The notes under the pieces are model-generated. The model saw only the letters and a program-made list of their open reading frames with translations, had not been told where the DNA came from and made no database searches. A DNA stretch of 64,000 nt from Hanleya hanleyi (Eukaryota; Mollusca; Polyplacophora; Lepidopleurida; Hanleyidae): assembly GCA_036873755.1 (NCBI GenBank), contig JAVTVY010037291.1, positions 91,726 to 155,725 of the forward strand. The letters run 5' to 3'. A program made the translations under genes and the position numbers. Shown piece after piece: positions 12,541 through 22,744 of this stretch (positions are counted from its first letter, which is position 1; each line of letters opens with the position of its first letter).

Positions 12541-14200
12541 AAAAACAACTGCATAAGTTTTGCAGCTCAAACGAGTATGAATGTGAATTGTAAAAGCTAC
12601 AAAATGAGCGCTACAATAAAGCCAGGTAACTCTAATGTCACTGCATGTCTACTTGCCTCATACAGTATCATTGATAAATTCGAAATGGCGGCGTTGGCCA
12701 TTGTCAAAATGTTAAATTTTTCATGATATTGGGTAACAGTTTCATGTTGATTTTTCGGCTTGTTTAAGTAATCTTTCTACCGGAGCTGCATCGATAAATT
12801 GCAAAACAATCATTGATCTAATTCAAAATGCACACTCATCAAGCAAATATTTACAGCATTGCTAATCAATTTAGGTGACACGATACAAAGTAAATTTAAA
12901 TTTCTAAAAATTTCCTTTAAGCTGAATTAGGTCACATTATCTGTAAAAGAGGAACATTGGCCCAATATGATGAGTTTTGATGTGACACATTGGATTTTGA
13001 TAATTGTGCACTCACGAGTTTTAGATAAATGCCCCGAATAATAAAACCATTCCTTCATTGACTGTCATATTCAATTTATCTCTGATTATTAGTGCATTAT
13101 TTTATATTCCAAAATGATTAAAACGGAAATTTTGGTGCATTCAGCCATGATTGTGACAAGAATATTCCTCATTATGCTTAACATTTGATAACAATCTGCA
13201 AATGCGTCATTTGACTTCCAGATGGTTGTCAATTTAATTAATAATGAGGCTGAACTGTTTCTCGATGATGTACACAGACTCCATTCTTCAAGTGTCAATA
13301 ATACTAACCTTGTGTCCTCAATTACGGTCTACTATCCCTTGACTGCACAAGACTGTAACCAATCAGACTTATATATTTCAAAACGTATCTGATTGTGTGC
13401 TGAATATCGAGCTATGAATGTGTAAAGGCTTAAGCGAATAACTCGATTAATTACTAAAAATTATGAAGATGGCAATTATTCTTTTAGTGTGAAGTTTTTC
13501 ATCTTGAATTCAACTAAAGGCGGTTACGCTGGCGAATGAGGGGCGGAGGCCACAGGCTCAGGCCAAGCTAAAACAATGGTAGAGAGGTAGATATGTACTT
13601 GAGTTCTGCAGTGCGCCTCATATTAAGTATGATCCGTATGTCTGGCTTCAAACGTGGAATCCCGAATCTTTGCACGACGTATAGTATAATTTTGCTCAAA
13701 ATAAACCAGGACAAAACGTTTCCGGTATAATGTGTTGTAGAGACATTTTGATGTTCGCGTTATTGAAATAATTACACATATTAAAGAAGCAGTTGCTTTG
13801 CAGCTATTACTCCAGTTTAAAGGGGATTTCCAACTACTATAATTGGGTAACTCCAGCAGATAAGCCACTCTGTAGTAAAGCTACTGATCTGCCAGGCATG
13901 AGTGATTTATATCGTATCACTTTGTTCCTCTGTGATCAGAACAGTTCTTTGCAAATGCATTTCCCATGTGGTCACAGCCCGGGAAGGTACTTTAGGTCAC
14001 CAACCTAAAAATCAGCTCACCAGCTCTGCGATGATTGTCTTCAACTGCCATGTTCACTCAATCCTGCCTGCTATTAATTTTCTGACGTGGTACACTCCAA
14101 TTGGGAAAGTGGACTGAACATTCCCTGGCACCATGCAAACTTCTGTAACATCATACTACCTATTTATATGTGGTCATCTGTAAATTGAATACAGACCATG
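12541..14200. other. non-coding, nothing recognised
   Basis: AT-rich stretch with scattered small frames only. Confidence 0.4.
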
Positions 14201-14383
14201 AATTAGGAGTTAATGACCGCCTTAATGAATATTATCGTGTAATAATTTTTCGATGTTTAGTTTTAGACCGTCAATCAAAAAACAGAGCGGCGAAGCCGCG
14301 AGGTTTTTTGATGAGGTCTAAAACTAAACATCGAAAAATTATTACACCATAATATTCCCTAAGAAGGTCATTAACTCCATTCT
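14201..14383. mobile_element. fold-back MITE, single long hairpin
   Basis: Arms at 14,201-14,269 and 14,315-14,383 are near-perfect inverted copies, with shared blocks GGAGTTAATGACC and CGATGTTTAGTTTTAGACC. The spacer folds again through TCAATCAAAAAAC/GTTTTTTGATGA and GCGGC-GAA-GCCGC, so almost all 183 bases pair with themselves. There is no coding capacity. Target duplication is unclear. Confidence 0.8.
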
Positions 14384-15568
14384 AACATGTACAATGATAA
14401 CTATTTCCTCATTTCATAAGCGGAATGGCAAATTTTCTGCAAATTTATCCCGTTTTGATCCAAGATTTTCGTGACTGGCTTGCAGGCCATGCTCGCGCGT
14501 GCTGTCCGTTCACGAGCTGCAGCTGTGTGAACTCCGCCCACTGCGCAGTGAATGAACCAATCGTTCTCAGCTTTGTAGCACTGCGTCACAAGAATGAGAC
14601 GTCACCATTTCGGCACCTGAATGAAACAGATCACAACAAACAAATGAAGATTATCGTGTGATGATCTCCGTATGTTTCGAGGTCTGGACCAATCAGCGCA
14701 CGGCTATAACGCGGAGCATGTTAGAATGTGGTATAATACGGTTAAGATACGAACACTTTTATTTTACTAATACTGACAAATATTGAATATTGGTTAAGGT
14801 TTCATAGTCATAATAGTCATGAATATGTAATTATATCCATATTGTCCTTGCGTGAGGGAGCATTTCTATCAGTAACTCAGTACCCAGGTAGGGTTGAGAG
14901 AACAACAAATACATACATACAATCCCACTGATGCGAACTTCCAACAGTCACGTGGATTGCCATGCAGGATTACTGATAATACTGCACTGCTTCACAATTC
15001 TGATTAATACATTATGAATACGTTAACTCACATTAGTAACGTTACACAGACAAGTCCTCGCTGTGGACATCACCAACGCCAACCCACGGTACGGACCCTA
15101 GGCAGAGCTACGCGATTCACATGCGTCCATTATTGCTGAATATAGGCCTGCTGTTGAATACATTTGTCTATCGGCGTTGCAAGTTTCTATCTTCTCTGGT
15201 CCCCGATATTCTCAGTGATAGCCAGGGCAGAAAATGAACTCTGAAAATAATATTTTTGTGACCCGACTAAACCTCATAAGGCAACCGCAACAATAGGCCT
15301 ATGTTTCTTTTTGCTTTGGTGGATTGTTTCTCGGTTTAGAATCGCGACAACGGTGAGAAACGGATAATCAATTAAAAACAGTGTATAGCTTTATTTTGTT
15401 CAACCTGCATATCAGTGTCATCATGTTTTAATAATTTTGATTTGAGTTAATCACTGTTGACACGCGTTAGATATCCGTTTTAATATGTAAATTAATGCTT
15501 TTCTATAGCATCAGTACTTAGTGTACATTAATCGTATTATCAGTTCACTTTTCTGACTCTTGTTCCAG
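14384..15568. other. non-coding, possible upstream region of the host gene
   Basis: No protein-like frame. The last 30 bases form a good 3' splice site (TTTTCTGACTCTTGTTCCAG, ending at 15,568), so part of this stretch may be intron or promoter-proximal DNA of the gene whose signal-peptide exon follows. Confidence 0.35.
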
Positions 15569-15705
15569 GTAAGGTGGTATCAGTTGATCGAAGACAACAA
15601 TGGTAGGACCGGACATGGCACGTAATTTCCTTCAGTCGGCGAACATACTAATGACAATCTGCTGTACTCTATCTGTTGGCCTCTCGACTCCAGGTCCAGG
15701 TTCAG
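15569..15705 (+). CDS. predicted signal-peptide exon of a host membrane protein
   Basis: An ATG at 15,600-15,602 opens 35 codons plus one base up to a donor CAG|GTAAAG at 15,705/15,706. The peptide is about 36 residues: a short basic start, a hydrophobic core around ANILMTICCTLSVGL, then small residues and a Pro/Gly-rich end. This is a classical secretory signal peptide with a cleavage region. The acceptor-like TTGTTCCAG ends at 15,568, though CCAG|GTAAGG there could instead be a donor. The exon ends in phase 1, which matches the phase-1 acceptor of the transmembrane exon at 33,228 on the same strand. I infer one host gene, possibly with intervening ectodomain exons that I could not find. Family unknown. 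Confidence 0.5.
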
Positions 15706-15852
15706 GTAAAGATTTAAATGTTTGGTGCAGTTCTACGGAGTAAAATTATAGGAGACACAAGAGAGCATGGACCCTTTAGATTCGAATCAAGAATAAAACT
15801 TGGGGGAACAAGGCTGATTCCAAAATAATCAGGGATTTTTTCAATTGCATAC

Positions 15853-16437
15853 TTAACCCTACCTGGTCTGGGGGGGGGGGGGAGTGCCCCACCCCCTAGT
15901 TTCCCCCTCCCCCTCTAGTGAACTTTTCTTTTCTGCTCCGAAACGAAAAAACCGAGGAGGCTGAAACTTGGTGACTTTTAAGCTTATCCTATTGGGGTAA
16001 TTTCGATCCTATTTTCATATACCCCCGGGCAGGGGATCATGAGTAAATTCAAAATGGCGGCCATGTGGTATCGCGAAAGTCGTGTTTTTCAATCTTTTCG
16101 CGCCATTTCTTCACATTTTCTTTGCCTAAAAGTCTTTGAAAGTATTTTATTTATGAATAACTAATTATTCTATAATTTATTTGTTTTTTTTTCGAGAGAA
16201 AAATCGGAAAAATAAAAATTTCGAAAAATCTATCCCAAAAAGGCCGAAAAATGGCTTCCGAGATGAGTGTCATCATGGCGGCCATCTTGGATTTTACATT
16301 TCCCGGTAGAGCTTGAACCAAAAATACTGTGTGGTAAGTTTCAGCGCTCTAGCCTTAGTGGTAGAGAAAATATATAGGGGGCACTTTCCGCCCCCAAGCT
16401 GCGGTAGACCCCAAATCGCACAGGCCAGATAGGGTTA
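15853..16437. mobile_element. TTAA-flanked MITE, piggyBac-like ends
   Basis: The element begins TTAACCCTACCTGGTC and ends GGCCAGATAGGGTTAA, giving about 16-bp imperfect terminal inverted repeats that include the TTAA target characteristic of piggyBac-type transposases. The interior has ATCATGAGTAAATTC, AATGGCGGCCATGTGG, TCATCATGGCGGCCATCTTG and GTGGTAAGTTTCAGC blocks shared with other copies in the window. It is non-coding. Confidence 0.75.
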
Positions 16438-16620
16438 AGGCATTTGTTAACCACTGGTGTTGTTGTTAACAAAAATTGTTTTCACATTTTCCGGTAGTGG
16501 TAAGTTTCAGCCCCCTAGTTCAAGAGGTAAAAAAAATCTTTTAAATTTTAGGGGCGGGGGAAGAAATGACCTCCCACCCCAGTGGCCAGGTCCAAAAAGT
16601 CCAGGATAGATAGGGCTAAC
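16438..16620. repeat. 3' part of a second TTAA MITE, target of the Polinton insertion
   Basis: The stretch repeats the terminal part of the same MITE family (TTTTCCGGTAGTGGTAAGTTTCAGC, then a GGATAGATAGGGCTAAC end). The last six bases, GCTAAC at 16,615-16,620, are the left target-site duplication of the Polinton. Confidence 0.7.
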
Positions 16621-16677
16621 AGTAGTATATAAAGGTGATTACCGCGCACATTGACCTACTTTTTTGTTCCCCCCGGG
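16621..16677 (+). repeat. Polinton left terminal inverted repeat
   Basis: About 57 bp alignable to 28,371-28,426: AGTAGTATATAAA, a diverged middle, then ATTGACCTACTTTTTTGTTC and a C/G run. Similarity fades beyond the CCCGGG, although both ends carry a GATCACGTG word a little further in. Confidence 0.9.
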
Positions 16678-16724
16678 CCGTATTCGGGGCGTAACTTGAT
16701 CACGTGATCAAGGCATGTCTAGAT

Positions 16725-17150
16725 GGTGGGGTGGGACCAAGATGGCGGTTGTGGGAGGTGGGACCAAGATGGCGGACTGTGAGTGGTGGGACCAAGATGG
16801 CGGCTGTGGGTGGTGGGACCAAGATGGCGGCCTGTGGGAGGTGGGACCAAGATGGCGGCTGTGGGAGGTGGGACCAAGATGGCGGCTGTGGGAGGGAGGT
16901 GGGACCAAAATGGCGGCTGTGGGAGTGGGACCAAAATGGCGGCTGTGGGAGTGGTACCAAAATGGCGGCTGTGGGAGTGGGACCAAGATGGCGGCTGTGG
17001 GAGTGGGACCAAAATGGCGGCTGTGGGTGATGGCGGCTGTGGGAGGTGGGACCAAGATGGCGGCTGATGTGGGAGTGGGACCAAGATGGCGGCTGATGTG
17101 GGAGTGGGACCAAGATGGCGGCTGATGTGGGAGTGGGACCAAGATGGCGA
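16725..17150. repeat. tandem array of ~25-28 bp units with AAGATGGCGGC cores
   Basis: About sixteen units of GTGGGACCAAGATGGCGGCT(GTGGGAG) type occur in direct orientation, some with AAAATGGCGG in place of AAGATGGCGG. The core equals the well-known YY1 recognition word (AA(G/A)ATGGCGGC). Long open frames cross the array on both strands in several frames, but they only translate the repeat. Confidence 0.85.
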
Positions 17151-17235
17151 ATTAATTAATTAATTTTAATAAATAAATCAATCAATCAATCAATAAATCA
17201 ATAAATAAATCAATCAATAAATAAATAAATAAAGA
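17151..17235. repeat. AT-rich microsatellite
   Basis: AATAAATCAATC-type tetranucleotide repeats followed by an A-rich stretch, directly after the GATGGCGGC array. Confidence 0.85.
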
Positions 17236-17529
17236 AAAAAAAAGAAGTGAAACTCTATACAACGTTAACCATTACACCACGAGTCTTGTTGTATATTCCA
17301 ACGTTAAAAATATGATATATAAATCTTCGGCACATACTGGTGCACTGGTCCATGTTGAATCTAATGGGAAACTTACTTCTATACATTTGCGGTATGGCTG
17401 TTTGGATTTATTATCTTAGTCTCATCATGTAGAACATTATGGGAAGTGTTGCGGAGCGAATCGGTGAAATTTTTGAAAAAAGTCAAAGAGGTCTGTATAT
17501 AGCTCCAAGGGAGACAACTCGTGTAGACC

Positions 17530-18850
17530 AAGCGTATGGAAATAGCCGTGTTGGAGCTAGGGGAGCCACTATTGGACCAATGGGGCCGAGTGAGGTATCA
17601 AAGTGAAGCTTATGTGAAGGGGCATTTGATGGTCTGGGTGTGGGGTTGAAATAGCGGCATTCTGCGAATGCGCGGTGGCCTAAGGGTATGGAAATAGCCG
17701 TGTTGGAGCTAGGGGAGCCACTAATGGACCAATGGGGTCGAGTGAGGTATCAAAGTGAAGCATTCGTGAAGGGACATCTACTGGGCTGGGTGTGGGGTTG
17801 AAATAGCGGCATTCTGCGCATGCGCGGTGACCCAAGGGCATGAAAATAGACGTTTTGGAGCTAGGGGAGCCCCTAATGGACCGATGGGGTCGAGTGAGGT
17901 ATCAAAGTGAAGCATTCGTGAAGAGGCATCTGATGGACTGGGTGTGGGGTTGAAATATCGGCATTCTGCGCATGCGCGGTGCCCAAGGGTATGAAAATAG
18001 ACGTTTTGGAGCTAGGGGAGCCACTAATGGTCCAATGGGGTCGAGTGAGGTATCCAAGTGAAGCATTCGTGAAGGGGCATCTGATGGGCTGGGTGTGGGG
18101 TTGAAATATCGGCATTCTGCGCATGCGCGGTGACCAAAGGGTATGAAAATAGACATTTTGGAGCTAGGGGAGCCAATAATGGTCCGATTGGGTCGAGTGA
18201 GGTATCAAAGTGAAGCTTATGTGAAGGGGCAGTGGATGGGTGCATGTAAAATGAGGGGCATGACGTCATTTCCGGTTTGGGTGAATGGGGCGTGACCTCT
18301 GGACATCAGACAATCAGAATCTCGTATTTTGACCCGGTGCATTATGGGACATATCCAAGATGGCGGCGTCTGTCTTCTGGTTCAAGATGGCGGCACAGCC
18401 GGTGTCGAAAACTGGGCATTTTGTCGGGATGTGGTCATGTAGTGTCGAAAACTGGACCCTGTATGGGCCCCGCTACAGGTTTTTGCGGTCGAGGTGAGCC
18501 ACGAATGGTCCGATGGAGTCGAGTGAGGTATCATTGTAAAGCAGTGGTGAGGGAGCATCCGAAGGTATGGCTGTGACGTAAAACTGACGTCATTCTGCGC
18601 ATGTGCAGTGGAGAAAGTGTATGGAAATAGACGTTTTGGGATCTAGGTGGACCACTACTGGTCTGATGGAGTCGAGTGAGGTATCAATGCAATGCATACA
18701 TGGAGGAGCATACGCCTACACTAGTGTGTTGTTTGTTTTCAACATTCCGCGCATGCGCAGTAGGTAAATAGCGCTGGGAGGCTGTTTTGGGGCCCAGAGG
18801 GGCCATCATCGATACGAGTAGTAGCGAAAGTGGACATTTTGGGGCAGTGA
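17530..18850. repeat. left-arm tandem repeat, ~152-bp unit
   Basis: Units start near 17,535, 17,688, 17,840, 17,988 and 18,141, followed by more diverged copies to about 18,850. Each has ATGGAAATAGACGTTTTGGA, GAGCTAGGGGAGCCACTA, GGGTCGAGTGAGGTATCAA, GTGAAGCATTCGTGAAGGGG and TTCTGCGCATGCGCGGTG blocks. The GCGCATGCGC palindrome recurs once per unit. Short minus-strand frames over the region are repeat translations. Confidence 0.85.
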
Positions 18851-18904
18851 AGGAAGGTATTTGGTGTAGAGAGGGATCATCCTTGGTCCGAATGCGTCGT
18901 GTGA

Positions 18905-19065
18905 GGTGTCATCTTGTAGCAACGCCCGCCAACGCCAAGCTCAACGCTTCAACGCCCTGGTGAATTAGCCCAAAAGCTCTGATTTTCATGGAATTGTCAT
19001 TAATTCATTGGAAATGCAGTGACACCCGTCAACGCTCATAGTTACGCCTTAACGCTCTAGCATAA
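18905..19065 (-). repeat. inverted copy of the zinc-finger gene upstream region
   Basis: Reverse complement of about 20,250-20,415: shared AACGCTTCAACGCCCTGGTG, TGAATTAGC, AGCTCTGATTTTCATGGAAT, CATTAATTCAT and GTTACGCCTTAACGCTC. It is rich in the heptamer-like AACGC(C/T)T word. In the right half the same stretch precedes the C2H2 gene. Confidence 0.75.
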
Positions 19066-19073
19066 CACCATGA

Positions 19074-19250
19074 TATAGACCGGAGAGAGAACAACAACAA
19101 CAACAAGGATGACACATGAGAGAACAACAAAAACAACAAAAACAACAATTTTTTTTTCATATAGTTTATTTTCCCCTCCATCATAACATACCCACGCTGG
19201 GGGAGCCGCGTTGGGTATGTTTACAATTCAAGAAAGACTCTTGTCCAATC
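19074..19250 (-). repeat. inner end of the left arm, with conserved 3'-end hairpin
   Basis: Inverted copy of 21,170-21,345. It contains AACAACAACAAGGATGACAC, an AATAAA on the minus strand (near 19,165), then a hairpin with arms ACATACCCA-CGC and GCG-T-TGGGTATGT around TGGGGGAGCC. The same core is downstream of the packaging ATPase at 25.0 kb. Confidence 0.8.
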
Positions 19251-19382
19251 AGAGACCGCGATTTGCATGTCATGTGCGGTGGAAGCCTTTGCGCGCCGGG
19301 GTCAAAGGTCAGTTCCGGCCACCACCACCACCACCACCACCACCACCGGGCGTTGACGCCCGGTGGTGGCGTTGGTGACGAA

Positions 19383-19920
19383 CCGTATTACTTTAACCCC
19401 GAGCAGACCAACGTGGTAGTGCTAGATGATCTGATGAGTGCGGCCAAGGACAATTCGAAAATCGCCGACCTATTCACCAAAGGGTCCCATCATCGCGTCA
19501 TCTATTTGACCCAGAATCTCTTTCCTCAAGGGAAGGCGTCCAGAGATATTGCCTTGAACTGCCAATACTTTGTGTTGTTCTCCAACCCTATCGACAGAGC
19601 ACAAATTCGTGTGTTTGGTAGTCGAATTTATCCTCAGAACATCGACCATTTCATGCAGGCGTTTCAAGAAGCGACAAGTCGTCCGTACGGCTACCTGTTC
19701 GTAGATTTAAAAGCACATACCCCCGAAGATCGCCGGCTGACGGCCCACCTGCTACCCGGCGAGGGATCACCACAGTCCCTACACCATCCACCGAGTCCAC
19801 ATTTGGTGAAGCAGCAACCCACCCCCGTACAGCGGGCCTTCTTCATATCACCAGTCCCGGAATATGACCCAACCGTGAAGGCCCAACCCGAGGTTGAAGA
19901 ACATAATGTGAACTCGAGCT
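19383..19920 (+). pseudogene. packaging ATPase fragment (FtsK/HerA-type), N-terminus missing
   Basis: The frame encodes the second half of a Polinton packaging ATPase: a Walker B strand VVVLDDLM, a TKGSHHR block, then LTQNLF, a region equivalent to LNCQYFVLF, and a C-terminal HLLPGE. All of these correspond to VVLDDLM, TKGSHHR, IVQNLF, LNAHYLVVF and GIFPGE in the minus-strand ATPase at 25 kb. No Walker A is present: the frame enters from a CAC repeat and non-homologous DNA. It is followed by about 45 residues rich in Pro/Glu, after which the frame leaves homology. The upstream ATG with its Gln/Lys-rich start lies in arm sequence and is unlikely to be genuine. Non-functional remnant. Confidence 0.8.
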
Positions 19921-19923
19921 ATG

Positions 19924-20251
19924 GAAGGATTTGTTCAAAGAAAGTATGGACGCCGAGTTGGGCGAGATTTTGGAGGCCACAGGAAACAAGTTTCAACGCA
20001 AAGGGTATTCGAAAGAGGAAGCTGCAATTTTAGCCCATACCAGATTGGCACCCAGACTACGACGGGCTTTACGTCAGCAGTATGTCGACTTACTGACCCA
20101 TATGAAATTGTTGGATAAGGATCCAGTCCATATGGAAATTGAAAGAACAGCGTCGATGTTGAAAACCTCGGGCATGAACTGGAAAGCGGCGTATGTCAGA
20201 GCAATAGCACAAAAGAGACATTTGTTCGAACGCATCATTAAACGTCGTTAA
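19924..20251 (+). pseudogene. helical domain paralogous to the C2H2 protein C-terminus, partial
   Basis: About 106 codons, open from just after a TAA, with first ATGs inside the domain. The sequence is charged and helical, and its last 45 residues line up with the C-terminus of the zinc-finger protein at 20,477: a DP(V/T)H motif, then a helix, then KR/RKxLFxxxx. The N-terminal finger part is missing and the preceding ATPase fragment is in another frame, so this looks like the tail of a second zinc-finger-family gene fused by rearrangement. It could still be translated from an internal ATG at about 19,946. No homologue outside this element type is recognised. Confidence 0.55.
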
Positions 20252-20476
20252 AGCGTTAAGAAAGTGTGTTAAAGCGTTGAGACGAGCGTTAAGGCGTAAC
20301 GACGGGCGTTGACGGGCGCCATTGCATTTCGATGAATTGATGTAAATTCCATGAAATCAGAGCTTCTGAGCTAATTCACCAGGGCGTTGAAGCGTTGAGC
20401 TAAGCGTTGATGACCGTTTCTGTCTATAAAAGCGAGCGTATTCCCAAACACGCACAGTCGACGTTCAACCGTCAGC
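20245..20476 (+). promoter_or_regulatory. upstream region of the C2H2 gene with GCGTT repeats and TATA box
   Basis: The 170 bp before the gene repeat AAAGCGTTAA/GAGCGTTAAGG/GGGCGTTGA about ten times. A TATAAAA follows at 20,425-20,431, some 46-52 bases before the ATG, a spacing consistent with a TATA-driven start and a short leader. Confidence 0.65.
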
Positions 20477-21049
20477 ATGGCTTATACTTGTTCTGAGTGT
20501 GAACGCACGTTCACCAGACATTACGATATGATGCGACACCAGAAAAATATACATGGGATTGAAGACACCGAGGAGCCCGTTGAAGCAGATACTGATACAG
20601 TGATTGATGAGAGTGCATCGACTGATACCGAATTCAAGATTGCTGACAGTATATCTACTGATATGGAGAGCTTGACCTCAGAGAGTCAGCCTACATCCCA
20701 GGAAAGTGAGGCAGAACCTACCTTCTGGGATCGTATTGTGACAGCAGCTATCAATACTCACGCTGAAGCGATCGAGGACGCCGGAGAGGATAATTTACAA
20801 CAGACGTACACCCAAATGCGCTCCCGCATCAGGAAAACAGCCATGGCGATCTATGAACAGTATACCTTACTACCGCTTGAAATGAAAGGCGACCCCACGC
20901 ACAGGTCCATCATGAAGACCAAGCGTCACTTGGAAGAGGCTATGGGGCTACCACCCACAGAGGCCCTGGAAAATGCGATCAGAATGCGCAAACAACTGTT
21001 TCAGGACATGCTGCCCGAAGAATATCCAGGCCTGTCCGGCGATGATTAG
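20477..21049 (+). CDS. C2H2 zinc-finger protein of the nested cassette
   Basis: 190 residues. A single C2H2 finger sits at the very N-terminus (C5, C8, H21, H26, spacing C-X2-C-X12-H-X4-H). An acidic Ser/Thr/Glu linker follows (about residues 28-80), then a helical C-terminal domain starting around the FWDRI motif. A TATA box lies about 50 bp upstream, the stop is TAG, and the downstream hairpin with an AATAAG/AATAAA-like signal at 21.2 kb would end the transcript. The C-terminal domain is shared with the broken neighbour at 19,924-20,251, so it defines a small family. A DNA-binding regulator of the element is plausible from the finger, but the function is inference. This is the only intact gene of the cassette. 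Confidence 0.7.
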   Translation: MAYTCSECERTFTRHYDMMRHQKNIHGIEDTEEPVEADTDTVIDESASTDTEFKIADSISTDMESLTSESQPTSQESEAEPTFWDRIVTAAINTHAEAIEDAGEDNLQQTYTQMRSRIRKTAMAIYEQYTLLPLEMKGDPTHRSIMKTKRHLEEAMGLPPTEALENAIRMRKQLFQDMLPEEYPGLSGDD

Positions 21050-21169
21050 AATAAACGGTTCAGAATGAACATGACCGAAGAAGGAACTCTCTGAAATGGC
21101 GACTTCTGATTGGACAAGAATACATCTAACGGACAGGAACGAATAGGACAGATGCAAGTGAGGGTCTCT

Positions 21170-21345
21170 GATTGGACAAGAGTTTTTCTTGAATTGTAAA
21201 CATACCCAACGCGGCTCCCCCAGCGTGGGTATGTTATGATGGAGGGAAAAATAAGCTATATGAAAAACAACTTGTTGTTGTTGTTGTTCCCTCATGTGTC
21301 ATCCTTGTTGTTGTTGTTTTCTCTCTCCGGTCTATATCATGGCGT
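21170..21345 (+). terminator. conserved hairpin and poly(A) region after the C2H2 gene
   Basis: TTGTAAACATACCCA-ACGC-GGCTCCCCCA-GCG-TGGGTATGT folds as a 12-bp stem-loop at about 21,207-21,238, followed by GGAAAAATAAG. The order gene, hairpin, A-rich signal is the same as for the ATPase at 25 kb. It forms the inner end of the right arm. Confidence 0.65.
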
Positions 21346-22560
21346 CAAGGCGCTAGCGGAACCCATACAGGGTCCAGTTTTCGACACTAGGTGGCCACAT
21401 CCCGAAGAAATGGCCAGTTTTCGACACCGGATGTGCCGCCATCTTGAACATACGTGCCATTATCTTGGATATGTCCCATACTGCACCGGGTCAAAATACT
21501 CGCTTATGATTTGCTGAGAGCTCTGTGACGGATTTGAAATACTCGCTTCTGATTGGACGAGAGCTCCGCAGTACGTCTGCGCATGCGCAGAATGATATTC
21601 CTACCGCACACCCAACCCATCAGATGCCCCTTTACGAATGCTTCACTTTGATACCTCACTCGACCCAATCGGACCAATAGTGGCTGCCCTAGCTCCCAAA
21701 ACGGCTAGTTTCATACCCTTTGACCACCGCGCATGCGCAGAATGCCGATATTCCAACCCCACACCCAACCCATCATATGCCCCTTTACGAATGCTTCACT
21801 TTGATACCTCATACAACTCCATCGATCCATTAGTGGCTTCCCTAGCTCCAAAACGTCTAGCGGGACCCATACAGGGTCCAGTTTTCGACACTAGGTGACT
21901 ACATTACGACGAAATGGCCAGTTTTCGACACCGGATGTGCCGCCATCTTGAACACACGTGCCGCCATCTTGGATATGTCCCATAATGCACCGGGTGAAAA
22001 TACTCACTTCTGATTGGCTGAGAGCTCTGTGACGGATTTGAAATACTCGCTTCTGATTGGACGAGAGCTCCGCATTGCGTCTGCGCTTGCGCAGAATGAT
22101 ATTCCTACCGCACACCCAGCCCATCAGCTGCCCCTTCACGAATGCTTCACTTTGATACCTCACTCGACCCAATCGGAACAATAGTGGCTCCCCTAGCTCC
22201 CAAAACGGCTATTTTCATACACTTTGACCACCGCGCATGCGCAGAATGCCGATATTCCAACCCCACATCCACGCCATTAGAGGCTCCCTCACCTAGGCTT
22301 CACATGGATACCTCATACGACTCATTCGAACCGTGAATAGCCCATCTCTATCCCAAACACACACCCACATACCCCCAAAATGGCTACTTTCTATACTACG
22401 GGCCAGTCTGCGCATGCGCAGACTATTGAACACGGACGAACCATTAGCCAAGTGGGATGCTCCTCCACGAGAGCTTCAAAATAAGACCTCACTCGACATC
22501 ATCGGATCATTAGGGACTCACCTAGAGCCCAACATGTCCACCCCGTATGGGTCTGTAGCC
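21345..22560. repeat. right-arm tandem repeat, inverted relative to the left arm
   Basis: Reverse-complement counterpart of 17,530-18,850: CTTCACTTTGATACCTCA, TCGACCCAATCGGACCAATA, GTGGCTCCCCTAGCTCC and (T/C)GCGCATGCGCAGAATG blocks, about four to five units interleaved with CCATCTTG and GGTCCAGTTTTCGACAC segments. Palindromes GCGCATGCGC occur near 21,578, 21,728, 22,231 and 22,408. Confidence 0.8.
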
Positions 22561-22744
22561 CCATAGCCATGCACTATAGGCCTATGGGCTTACCCAGGCC
22601 TCGCTGACTTTTTCCAAAAATATCACCGCTTAACTCCGGGACCCTTCCCATCATGTTCTACATGACGAGACGAGTAAAACGCGACCCCACAACCTATACC
22701 GCAAATGTATAGAAGTACGTTTCCCAGGGGGACAAACATTGATC

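Noticed and set aside
16700..17142. Overlapping open frames of 94-144 codons on both strands
   Set aside because: They translate the GATGGCGGC tandem repeat in several frames, and no frame is preferred.
19116..19382. Start of the ATPase-fragment frame with Gln/Lys and His runs
   Set aside because: The ATG and the low-complexity residues lie in inverted-arm sequence and a CAC microsatellite, so I placed the start of homology at about 19,383.
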